From NCBI GenBank assembly GCA_021234155.1, contig JAJEKV010000034.1, forward strand, positions 8,354,028-8,418,027: DNA of 64,000 nucleotides. Reading direction: 5' to 3'. Every line of letters begins with the position of its first letter. The stretch's first letter is position 1. The notes below the pieces were generated by a model, which was not told the DNA's origin, did not search any database, and was given only the letters and a program-made list of their open reading frames with translations. Source of the stretch: Isoetes taiwanensis (taxonomy: Eukaryota > Streptophyta > Lycopodiopsida > Isoetales > Isoetaceae). Positions 1 to 10,944 of the stretch are shown here, one piece after another. The position numbers and the translations under genes were made by a program.

Positions 1-1934
1 GGTAGAGGAATTCGGCAAGGTTGTCCCTTATCACCCTTGCTTTTTACAATTTGTGGCGGTAAGCATTATCGGCTCTTCTCCGTGGCTACCCAAGATGGCG
101 TTATTCAAGGCCTCCCAATGGGCGATGGTTCTCAAGAGGTATGTAACCAATATGCCGATGACACTTTTTTGTTCCTAATTGCCAGAAATTTTGAGAATCT
201 TCGTAATGCTAAGCTATTATTAGATACATTCTCCTTAACATCAAGAGTTCTTGTAGGTGGCAAAATGTACTGACTTTGTGGGCGTTGGACAGTCCCATCC
301 CTCCACAGTATTTTGGACTATCCATGGAAGATTCTTACGCATGGCAATACCACAAAGTTGCTTGGTATCCCGGTTGGAATTCACGTCTCTGCTTCAGATG
401 CTTGGGATGAAATCATTAGTGGGTTGCAAAAGCACTTGTTTTGGTGGAATACAGCTAAACTGTCCATACCCGGTAGAATCATTGTGGCTAAATGTGTTCT
501 TAGTAATACTCATGTCTACATGGCGTCTGCTCTATTAGTCTTGATTGTAAGATGGAGGAGATTGTGCGATCGTCAGAAATTTTATTTGGGGTGGAAATGA
601 GTTAGGAGGCGGTTGTCAAGGTAGCTTGGACCGAAATGCATTAGGCCTAAGGCTACCTGGTGGTCTTGGTATGTTGGATTTTCACCTAAGGTGATGATAT
701 CAAAGTTTATTTGGAGGATTTTCATTGGTAAGGATGATTCTCCTGGCCTGAGGTTGTTGGTGCAGTCGATTCAGCATTGTCTCCCATTTCATAAGGCCAT
801 CATTAAGCCCCTCCTTCTTGGGCTTTGCTTTATCATATGCATCCGTATCCTAATGCTTCTCCCTTTCTAAAGGGGTTGCTTCTTTTGGGACACTGTCGGT
901 CTCTTTTTCATATTAATCCCGAGGCATGTCTTAGGTTGTCCACTCCATCTTTGGTGGATTCCTGCGGGGGACACTCGGAGAATGTGCCTCTAAGTGTGGT
1001 TGTTCATCCAAAGACACAACGACGATGGATAGCAGCTGGTGCAGCTTGGTATGAGTCTGGTCATCTCATGTCATGGGAATCATTTAGAACAAAGTTCTTG
1101 TTGTACAGATGGGACAGAGTAATCTGGAATCATATTCTTGCATTGTTGCCCACAGGATTACGGTCCATAGATTGAGATCGCCGTATGGGGTTGCCATCGG
1201 GATATCCAGCCTAGGGCTTTTTGTGTCTTCTGTGTATAAATTGCTTTTGCATTCTGAAATCCTGCCTCCATCTAATAGGTGGCATCTTTAGGTCCCTCAG
1301 CCACAATGGAAAAGTGTTTGGATATGGGTGTGGATAAGCTGCTTCATCCGAAAGTAGTAGTTTTGTGGTGGCAAGTGATCCATAGATGCCTCAGAGTCAA
1401 CAGGTTAGTCCATAAAATGGATAATCGAAGTTTAGAGCTCTGTCCTTTATGCCAGCAAAGGGTTGAGAGTATTGAGCATTGTTTTTTCTTGTGTGAGCGG
1501 CTTCGGCAGGCATGGTCTTGGTTGTTGACCCTATTTGTCACGTCTCGATCTAGCCAGCAAATTTTGCTTGCTATCTATCTTGATGCTTGGCCCAAACTAC
1601 GGAAACGAGCTTTTCATCTGCATGTGGCTGGCTTTTATGGTCAATCTGGAAGAGAAGGAGGTTGTTTTTCTTTAAGGGCGTAGATACTGCAGATGAGATT
1701 GTTCTTCAGTGGGCGCAAAATAAAATTGTTATGGCTTACAATTGTTCTTCTCTTGATCAAGAGAAGAAAGTACTGATCTGGCATATTTACCTTCAGATTC
1801 ATTCTTTTGCATAGGCAGGTGGTTGTGCTCAGATGGATCGGTTTGTCCACTGGGGTTATAATCCTGTCTTTGCATTTTATGTTGCTCTAGTTTTTAGTTG
1901 GTGAATAAAGCTTGTCGTCCTTCAAAAAAAAAAA
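1..1934 (+). mobile_element. 3' half of an L1-type LINE (reverse transcriptase C-terminus, zinc-binding RVT domain, poly-A)
   Basis: This is a non-LTR retrotransposon relic that runs in from the left edge. Base 1 onward reads GRGIRQGCPLSPLLF, the conserved block before the catalytic motif of L1-type reverse transcriptases. The catalytic YADDT follows at 151-165. The thumb region (WWNTAKLSIPGRIIVAK, about 440-495) and the plant zf-RVT domain (CPLCQQ...HCFFLC, about 1440-1495) come next. The frame is broken by several stops and shifts, so it is inactive. The 3' end carries AATAAA at 1902-1907 and an A-run at 1924-1934. The protein path and the tail both resemble the element at 7187-8192, so the two belong to one family or close relatives. 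The 5' half lies outside the window. Confidence 0.9.
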
Positions 1935-3616
1935 TATCGAAGCACAAAAACTAAGCACTTAAGGGCCACTTTGAATATATATATGTGGACATCCACTTAC
2001 ACCCTTCAAAGGTTATCTCATAGATGATGAGAAGTCATAGTAGTGTAGGGGACAAAATGAATAGAGTCAGTGCAAATAAATAGATGGTCTAATCCTGGAC
2101 CTATAAATAGTCCATGCTTATTCATATTCAAATCTTGTATATAATATGTTATTCTAACATGAAATTTGAGATATGTATTGCCAACAAAGGTTCAGATTTA
2201 CAACAAGTATAGCATATTTTAAAAGGTGGTCTACATATACTATGGCCCTACTTAGACTACAACACGTGGGAGGAGCTACATATTGACTAACTTTATAATA
2301 GTGAGAACTAAGTAGGTTTCTTCATTTTTTCTAATAAGACCACACCGAGAACCTCAATATTCCCTTTTATCATATAGTGTGTCATTTATAAAGGTTGATA
2401 GGAGAAATGTAGCGCAATAAGATATTTTCGATGAATTAGAAAAACAGGTATGGAAAGTCCTTTGATTTATTTATTTACAGTCATAGATAAACTTCGTGAT
2501 ATTGTCCTCCATTCATCAATAACCATCATTAGCTACATCATTGTTGAGTTTTAGTCCTATAAGGGTATAATCAACGCACTTTTGAACCCTTCCATGTGTT
2601 TATCCTGTTATATTAGATCTTGTTTATCATTTACTATCCTTGTGAGACTTATGGATGGGGTTTATTGAAGCACTTTAACCTACATTTTTATTCTGAATTA
2701 TGTACAATAATTTCTTTAGTTAATAATGATACTAATATAACATAATATGAACATCTAAAAAATTCCTTAGACTATAGCTTGTATTGTTAAGAACTCATTG
2801 TTATATAAATTGAATCAAAACTTGTAATAGTAAGAGAGAAATAATTCTCGACCCTCATGCAGCATTTTTAAGCAAAATAGGGTTTGGCGACTTCGATTGA
2901 TATCAAATGATAGCAGCCAAATATGGAAACATGCAAGTCGATATGTTTTATCATAATAATATATCAATTACTTTCATACTTAACAAGGTTTAGACACTTT
3001 TATGCTAGAAAAGGGCAAAAGTATGCGAGTGGGTATCAAAAAAATGCGGCCCCAGCACCTAGATCAGCACCCTGGATGTACTATTCTATCATAGTATTCC
3101 ACTTGTTATTAATTGGAGTTGTTACATATTTCTATTGATTACCTAATTACCGTGTGCTACCAGTAACACCTTAAACAAGCTGCCATATGGGGTGCTATAT
3201 GAGTCTTTGTCACAAGATGTGTCCGGGCCTTTGCTTTTGCACCCCACCAAAGATACTTTTGCCCAAAATTGAAGAATGTAGTTCTAGAGTGTTGTAAAAT
3301 CGCTAAATTCCCCAAAGTTTGAACAATTATACCACTATGAATATGACGTTCCACGTATTTATACGTCTTTTGGGTATAAATACATGACACATCACTATGA
3401 ATACTTAATGGTGCATTAATTATTCATAAGCTAAGGTTAGCTATGTAAATCATTAATTATTAAGGTGGAAACCTAACTCTAAACCCTAATTCTAATTTAG
3501 GGCTTAACCTAATATTAAAAAGGCTAAACTATTAAATTAGTAAATGATGACCAATCTAGGATTGCCACTTGGTCCAAATCGATTGGGCAAGGCAGACCTG
3601 CTAACTTTGGATCACC
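1935..3616. other. AT-rich intergenic DNA, no gene seen
   Basis: I see no coding frame with recognisable similarity here. The frame at 2923-3138 is short and hydrophobic at both ends but has no support. The sequence is AT-rich and lacks obvious terminal repeats. Confidence 0.5.
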
Positions 3617-3641
3617 CAAATTGGGGTTCAACCCCAATTTG
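3617..3641. repeat. 25-bp perfect palindrome (12-bp arms, 1-nt centre)
   Basis: CAAATTGGGGTT at 3617-3628 is followed by one C and then its exact reverse complement at 3630-3641. It sits inside a larger imperfect foldback: CCAAATCGATTGGGCAAG near 3576 partly pairs with CAATTCGATTTGGAGGCAA near 3645. The centre resembles a tRNA T-loop, but no cloverleaf surrounds it. Confidence 0.75.
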
Positions 3642-3663
3642 CCTCAATTCGATTTGGAGGCAA

Positions 3664-4980
3664 TTTTTTTTTTTGAGGGAACGAATTTTTATATTTTATA
3701 TTAAAAGATTAAAAGTACAATGTTACCTTTGCTTGTAGAGAATTACTACAGGAGTAGTCTCGACATCTTCATTCTCTACATGCAGGAACTTATTAATTGC
3801 TCTAGAAGCTGATACCATTGAGAAGCTCATAAGGCCTATCCGCATCGTAACCAGATTAAGCAAGAGGATTTGTAGTTGCCAAGAGGCACTTGGAAATAAT
3901 TCTTCACATCCAAGGGCACTTACAAATAATCTGAACAACCAAAATAAGAGGAAGATATATGCACCTTGCTTCACAAGGCCTAGAAGTATCAGAGTAGCCA
4001 AATAGAATGGAATTCAGGCATCAGTACCTGATCTTAGCACACAGCTCAAATGTAGCAGTATTTGAGCAAACCATATCCATACAGTGGATTGGTATCAAAG
4101 AAAAATTTGGTATCAGCACCAAATTATCTTCAAGCTTCAGTGAATGGCTCCTTCGATCATAGCAGTAATTGAAAAAGCAAACAAAGTACTAGGAAATTCC
4201 AAGTATTTGCCAATCTATCATACAACCTATTTTCTGAACCACTCCAAAGATAAATCAAGGACCTTGCAATTCCTTTGTGTAAGAATCTTCCTGATACATC
4301 AAATGCAAAAACTCGGTTCTTCCTGCTAGCAAGAAAGAGCATAAAAGGAAGGGCGATAGACTTACTTCTTTCCAAAAGAATGAATTTTGATATCCTCTGA
4401 TGAAAAGACTCAAAGAAACATCTTTATCTAATCTTGCAGATCTGTTCTTCGCCTTATGGGTCGGCATCCAAATGGATCTACCCTTTCGGAAAGTCTTTAT
4501 TAAAGACTCTGAAACAGTAAGGAGCGCAAGATGTCAATTGGGTTTGTGTCTGTCTGCATAGATTGGGTTCAACTATAGCATCCGCGGGAACTTGGAACCC
4601 ATTTCTTTGTCGGGAATTAGACCTTAGCAAACACCTTCATACCGCCCGCTCGAGGCCAAATGCTCTCGCTCCAAAACAAAAATGATCCGCCAAAGCCAAT
4701 GTAGAAACCACGATTTTCGCGGAATCCACAACTCCTGGTACAGATCATGAAGAAGCGTAAAAATGGAGTTGCATCCACAAACACCGAACCAATACCATGC
4801 TCAGAAACGTTTCTGTCTGGTGGCAAAAGCCCTAGAACAGATTTCCTTACAAAGAACAGATCCTCGTTAGAGAATACATGCTGCAAGAATGCCACCGAAA
4901 AGATGCAATGAATCCCTCCAACAGATTTTTTTTTTTTTTTTCCAATTCTTCTGGAGAGCAAATCCATCAGCCCTGCTAGC
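3664..4980 (-). other. Minus-strand open stretches ending in a poly-T, possible retrosequence
   Basis: A T-run near 3664-3675, read on the minus strand, is a poly-A tail. The bases just inside it (TGAGGGAAC, then AT-rich sequence, then GTACAATG) resemble the 3' end of the LINE at 26932-32497, so this may be the tail of another reverse-orientation retroelement. Minus-strand frames at 3723-4001, 4157-4467 and 4617-4967 are open for 70-116 residues. I recognise no domain in them and cannot join them into one gene. They may be a decayed gene or chance. Confidence 0.3.
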
Positions 4981-7177
4981 TACAAAAGCTACAAATATTT
5001 CTTCAAGAACCACCGCTTTGATGATTGAAGGGCAGGGAGGCTAGGCCGCTCCCTAGCCCGGCCAAGACGGCGCCACTGGCCAACGACATCTTTCCAGGCG
5101 GTTGCTATAGGAAAATGTTCATCCCATTTGGGGGCAATTGGAGGAGGAGGAGGAGCTTATTCAACCAGCAGGGCATGGAGGAGAGATGGGAGATCTAGCT
5201 CATATTCCAGTTAGTAGGCTCAGTTAGCTTGAGATTCTAGTTAGGAATTTATCCTTGTTTGCAAGATGAATGATTAGTCTCTCTATTTTATGTTCTAGAT
5301 GAGATTATGATGGATGTATCAGATATGAATGCTCTCTTTTGTTCCTCCTATGTTGTATGGGTAAAAGGGGGATAGAGACCTAAATGCCATCTAGAAGTAG
5401 AGATGTTCCTAGTTAGAACCCTTAATCCATTAAATGCGGCCTGTGCACAAGAGCTCACCTGGCTGTGGATGCTATGTTGTGATTCAGCACCAGATAATAG
5501 GTATGATGGTGAAACATGGGTGGGATCTTGCCTAGCATGGCTACAGGAATCCTATAGTGTGCTAGGTTTATAGTCGGTCACTGAAGAGGGCCGAATATGG
5601 GTCTGACATTCCTTGGATCTCAGGATGAGTGCCTATATGGACGACTTGGGGCTCGAATGGGCAGGTGAGCCGGCCTTTAGATTTCGGGGAGTAAGTCGGG
5701 TACGGATGGGGGGGTCATTGTTGTGGCACGCATTTGCTAGTACACCCAGAGATCCGTCATGCCCGGGGAGAGGACGCCTCCCCGACTTGCCTCATCGGAC
5801 CAGGGAGATGTAACCAGGTGTAGTCTCATAGGGTGACTCCATGAGATTGCGTCTTCGGAAGGCTATGATCACGCCATAGCATGTTTCAGCCTATCTGCAA
5901 AGTGTGCACAAGAGGGGCGGATGGAGTGGACTACCCTAGCCATTATTCTATGCCAGCCAATGCCATGTTATATCGCTATCTGCTGTCATCTTGTAACCTT
6001 GACCGTCAGTCAACCCCCTTAGAGTCTGAGCCTGGGGTAGAGCCCTTATTGGTGGTATACTGCCTATGTTATCTTGTATTTGTATTGCTATTTATATGAT
6101 GATGGGTGGACCACCCTTCGTGCTGGTATATTATTTTGAGCATGATTGTTGTGTGCTAACATGTATGTGCGCTTCCACTGTATAGGACTCCCATAGAGGG
6201 CGTGGGGCTAATGACACCTCGTGTTCCTCACCCGGACACTTGGCCATCCCAAGTGGTCCCAGTTAGACGGAGGGCCTTTCCATGGTGATGGTAGTCGCCA
6301 CAGGAGGGGAATTCCCCGTAATTATACAATGGGAGCATCGTATAGATTACAACAAAGGTGAATCCAGTGTTCATGAAATTCTCATGACAAGTAATCAAGA
6401 TATCACACATTTGGAGCAATTGCCTCCAAAACCATGTGATAGGATGATCCTTGACAGCTGATGTGCGTTGCAATACAACTTCATCTATTTTAATTTTAGT
6501 AAGTTCCATGTCTTAAGGGTGAACCTTGTCAATTTGGGCTACAACAAAAGATATGAACATTAAATAAGTAATATGATATGTCTCTGTCTGTATTGTTGAA
6601 TGTCATCATATAGATCGACATATGGGTCTAGTCTATTCACATCTTAATATTTATGGTAAAAGTTTTAGCTTATAAGTAGCAAGCTGCAATTAATAGAAAT
6701 TAAGAAAGAAAGATAAGGTACTTCCACATTGATTCTGCACTTATGTCCATATGTAGCAATTGTATTTGTGTGCCTTATGCAAGAAAATTGGAATAGGCCA
6801 AAGATGCTTATACTAACAAACCACCCTTCCATGGCATTGCTTTCCTGTGCATTCATTAAATAGTAAGCAATTTTGATAGCCTGGAGGAGTAGTTCTTCCA
6901 TTAGCCTGCTCTTACGTTTCTATGAGGAAACTGAAATCCAGTCGCCATACAATTCCATGACATTATATGGAGGCGTAATTTAGCAACTTCATCTTGGAAG
7001 GAGAACCCATATATGTTTAGAGCCGTTGCTACTAGTTGCAAATAGTGAAAGAGTAGTAGTTAGAGGAGCCACAATGCAAAGGAGGGGCAAAATTACGGAA
7101 AAATATTAAAATGGGCCTGTATAGGAATATTCGGATTGGAGTATAAAATATGTGTATAAACAAAAATGCCATTTAAT
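4981..7177. other. Non-coding stretch with a GC-richer block at about 5500-6310
   Basis: No protein family is recognised. The block from about 5500 to 6310 is clearly richer in G+C than its flanks and reads like the non-coding internal region of a plant LTR retrotransposon. I found no paired LTRs, primer-binding site or polypurine tract, so that remains a guess. 6510-7177 is AT-rich with nothing recognisable. Confidence 0.35.
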
Positions 7178-7186
7178 ATTACAAGT
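7178..7186 (+). repeat. Left target-site duplication of the LINE at 7187-8192
   Basis: ATTACAAGT at 7178-7186 recurs exactly at 8193-8201, on the two sides of the LINE copy. This is the expected product of target-primed reverse transcription. Confidence 0.85.
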
Positions 7187-8192
7187 CAGCACCTCCATTG
7201 GCAGCATCAGTTGATCCCCTTACACAGAGACGATGGGTTCTTGCAGGCGTTGTCTCTATTCAAGCATGGTATGAGGTGGGTCGCCTACTGTCTTGGCCTG
7301 AATTTCGGGCAACGTTCCTGCTCTCTCGTTGGGATGTATCTCTATGGGAGAAGGTCGCAGAAAATTTGCCTCTTATAGTGCAAAATTTGGTTTTTTTCGA
7401 AAGGGTGCCATGGGGACTTGCCATGAAAATATTCACAAAGGCAAGCACTTTGTCGGATCGAAGATATCGCCTTGTTTTAGCACTCTGACCCCTCGGTTGC
7501 TAGATGGGTGGCACCTACGGGTTCCACGACCCACTTTTGTGTCGCATTACATGGCGATGGTTTTGGGATAGATTGCTCCACCCTAAAGTCTACATCTTGT
7601 GGTGGCGGGTTATCCACATGTGCTCATGGGTTAATGTCTTTTCGACATCGCTATGATCCTCGTGATATCTGCGGTATGCGACTCTCCGTTTTTCGGATGT
7701 TGAGACTCTTGAGCATTGTCTCTTTGATTGTCCGAGGTTCAACCAGTGTGGTCCGGCTACAAGGTTTGTTTAACAATACATTGGACTCCCGATGCATCCT
7801 CTTGGCGCCCTATCCCAACGCATGGCCTCCGGCTAAACAAAGGGCATTCCATCTTGGTTCGGTTGGCTCCTATGGTTCGATATGGGAGCATCGCAGATAC
7901 CACATCTTTCGAGCATTAATTCATCGCGACACGGCGGTATTATTGGGTGGCCGAGAAAAAGATATTGACAACCTACGAGTGTTCCTCCTTCAATGAAATG
8001 ATAGAACGACGGATTCAAGATCTTGAATTGATTCTTATCGTTAGTCTCCTATTCTGGAGTAAGTACATTGTGCTCCAGGCTCGTGCTCCTGTGGCATCTT
8101 TTTATGCTTTCACAGTTAGATGAGACATGTAAATTTTGTACTTTTTCTCTGATTAATAAACTTTTTGGCTTTCGTCCTTAAAAAAAAAAAAA
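7187..8192 (+). mobile_element. 5'-truncated LINE copy with poly-A and 9-bp target-site duplication
   Basis: This 1.0-kb non-LTR retrotransposon copy starts abruptly after the left duplication and ends in AATAAA (8156-8161), a conserved GTCCTT tail and an A-run up to the right duplication. Its translation (LTQRRWVLAG...WYEVGRLLSWPEFRATFLLSRW, in pieces) aligns with the region between reverse transcriptase and zf-RVT of the element at 1-1934 (TQRRWIAAG...WYESGHLMSWESFRTKFLLYRW). Frameshifts break it into short frames (7198-7488, 7508-7996). The 5' truncation is typical of LINE insertion by incomplete reverse transcription. Confidence 0.9.
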
Positions 8193-8201
8193 ATTACAAG
8201 T
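8193..8201 (+). repeat. Right target-site duplication of the LINE at 7187-8192
   Basis: ATTACAAGT directly follows the A-run and is identical to 7178-7186. Confidence 0.85.
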
Positions 8202-10944
8202 ACGTATAAAAGTGATCAAAGATTGATATTGAGATCCAGTATCTGTTATGAATCTACTCATCTTTCTGCAAAACTCAAATCATAGCTGAACTCTGGAACT
8301 TGATCTTTATGGCACAAATTCACTAATCAACTGAGCTCAACTTGTGAACACTACAAACATTACATATCGCTTTTGCCCTTTCTCCAAAACACGATAGATC
8401 AACTTCTCTATATCCTCGAAGTTTTGCAACAAGATATGAGACGGGATCTAGCTTAAGTTTTGATACTAGGATCTGGCTTTAATTCAAGAACAACAGCGGC
8501 TGAAACACAAAAGCTTCTTCCCAATTTTGAAAATATGTTAAATTCATATGGAACAACTTCTATGGGAAATTCAAGATTACAGTACTAAGAATCTTTCAAG
8601 GAATGGTTTAATTCGGCAAAGGATTTAGGAATAAGCTTTTCTCTAGCTTCTAGGCATAGCTTCTACATCATCGTTTATAGCATTTCGTTGCCTCTATACT
8701 ATTCATAAATTTTGGAAAAGGTATATTCTTAGCTCAAATTAACTCATCTAGTCTAAGTTCTACTAATTCGACTTATGTCTAGGCCTTTCTAGCCAGATCC
8801 GATTCATTTTGCCTTCCTTTATTGGTTCTTTGTTCAATGGGTCACTACGACTATAGCGACCAATCTTTTCACAAATCTGTTTCAATATTTTAGAGTTCAA
8901 TGGCTTTTCTAAGATTCATACCTTAACTTAATTTTTAACAAATGGATTAACTTTAATTCTTAGATTTTCTTTTGCCAGGATTTGCTTTTATGTTTGCATA
9001 TGTGTTTCCTCTGAGCTTGTGCCATAACAATTTCTTTTCTTCCCAAGGCTGATCGACCTCGATCATCGGCCTTGAGGGAATTTCAACCTTTTCCCAAAGC
9101 TAGTCACCTGAGTATTTGCTTTGAAAGGATTTCCTAAGACTGGTAAACTTACTATCTGCCTAGAGCTTTATACTAAGTATCTGGTTAGTATGTTGCAGTC
9201 ACAGTTGCTCCTTATATCTGGATTCAAGAGCAACATTTGATAGCAAAAAAACTCTTTCGTTAACTCAAATACAAAATTATGCTCAGTCAATCCAGCATTC
9301 ATATGCACACAAAACTTCTTTACTATACTTATCTTTCAGATAACTAATTTGATTATTATACATGACAGTGCACAAAATTGCTTCATATCAAGCTTGCCCC
9401 ACTTTTCTAACACGCCCTTGATTTGCCATTGACCCGCCCATTGATGTTGACTTTGACCATTGATTTTGACTTTTTTGTTTTGACTTGTCAAAAAACTTCT
9501 TTAGAGCATCTCCTCTACCACTCAAATACATGGTGCTCATTTAAGAGTGGAGAAGTCCTAAAAGCCTTCTCCAAAGCTTATCCTTTGCCATTCAAATTAG
9601 GTCGTTGTCCAATTTAAGAGGCCAAAAGCCCTAAAAGCCTTCTCCAGAGCCTATCCTCTACTATAAATTCTGCCATAAACAGCCATGACAATTCTTATGG
9701 CCCCCTCCCCAAGTCCCAAGGACGTGCAAGCTGATGGGGACGCCTATCAAACCCCGGACCAGACTTAGTCCCAGCCACAACCAATGACACCTTGCCCATC
9801 AAGCTCCTATTGGGGAATGACATAGATGGTGCACCACAATAAAGGTGTGGATAAGACAATGAAGGCAAGTTTAGACACCTCTAAGATGAGAAAGGAGACC
9901 CGTGCAAAGGCTCAGATAACAAACTCGGTTTGACAAGCAGATGATCGATCTTTAAACCTGGGAGCAAGTTGCTCGTGCACACCGAATCCAGCACATGCAG
10001 AGAACCAGAAGCAGATCTAGGTGATGGTTGAAAGTAATCTACTAGAATTGCAGACCTAGCAGAAAAGATACAGTTCTCAGTGCTCCAATTACTCAATTAG
10101 CAACTAGCTACAACGCGTCATGGGCATGGAGGCCTACATGCATTTCAGACAGCTCCATGGCGACGGTTTATTCTACAAAGGCAGCAGTTGTGCCTTCAAT
10201 GGTGAGATTTGCTAGCCATGATGGTGGCCATTTTCGTCCATTCTTGCTCTGTTTTAAATCCACAGACCATTGCTTAATGAATCTAACGATTTCTTTCCAT
10301 TGCAGGGATGCTTCTGGAAACCTGAAATTTCATCTGAGTCGTCTATTTATGGATATCTGAAGTGGCAGAGCTTTATCCCTTGATTTTTCCCTCCTAAGGT
10401 TTGCACTTCAATCTAATCCGAGGATTGATGATATGGCAAAATTCTAGCCTCTCTTATTTTCTTCACTATACATGAATGGCTCTGAATTTCCTTTTCTCCT
10501 CTATAAATATGCAGAATTCGAGATATCAAGCAGCTTTATTTCTTGAAGACTTTGGAGCATTTCTTGGAGGATCTTGGAGCATGAGTTTTTCGTAAATTGT
10601 AGCAGGAGCACAAGTTCAAACTTGCTGCCATTTTTCTAGATTAGACAACTATGCCACTTTGATTTCTTTAAATAGATTAGGGCCTAAGGTTCCTTTATAA
10701 CAATTGTCTATTACTGATTTACAATAGCATAGCTTGCAGCCTTGATATTCTGAAATAAATTAGTCTAAGATGCTTTAAATTTTTGCTATGATACAATCTC
10801 TTTCTGTTTTTAAGTTCTCTTGTTTTGCCATGTTTCTTGTGTTGGTGCATGTCTCTAAGCTCTCTTGTTTTGCCATGTTTATTGTGCTGATCATGCAGGC
10901 TACCTTGTAATTCGTTTCCATTGTTTCATTCTAAACCTTTTACC
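8202..10944. other. Intergenic or intronic DNA with a TTGAC cluster and a possible transit-peptide exon
   Basis: No gene is recognised with confidence. 9429-9491 holds six TTGAC/GTCAA words (the W-box core), followed at about 9497-9665 by two related units built on CCTAAAAGCCTTCTCCA. At 10157 an ATG opens MATVYSTKAAVVPSM, which looks like the start of a plastid transit peptide. It is followed by a usable GTGAGA donor at 10202 and by a TTGCAG acceptor at about 10300-10305. This could be a leader exon of the DUF3531 gene at 16491, but I found no in-frame path joining them. Confidence 0.3.

Noticed and set aside
4617-4967. 116-codon minus-strand gene
   Set aside because: No family recognised; it could be a chance frame near a possible retrosequence, so it is only mentioned under that feature.
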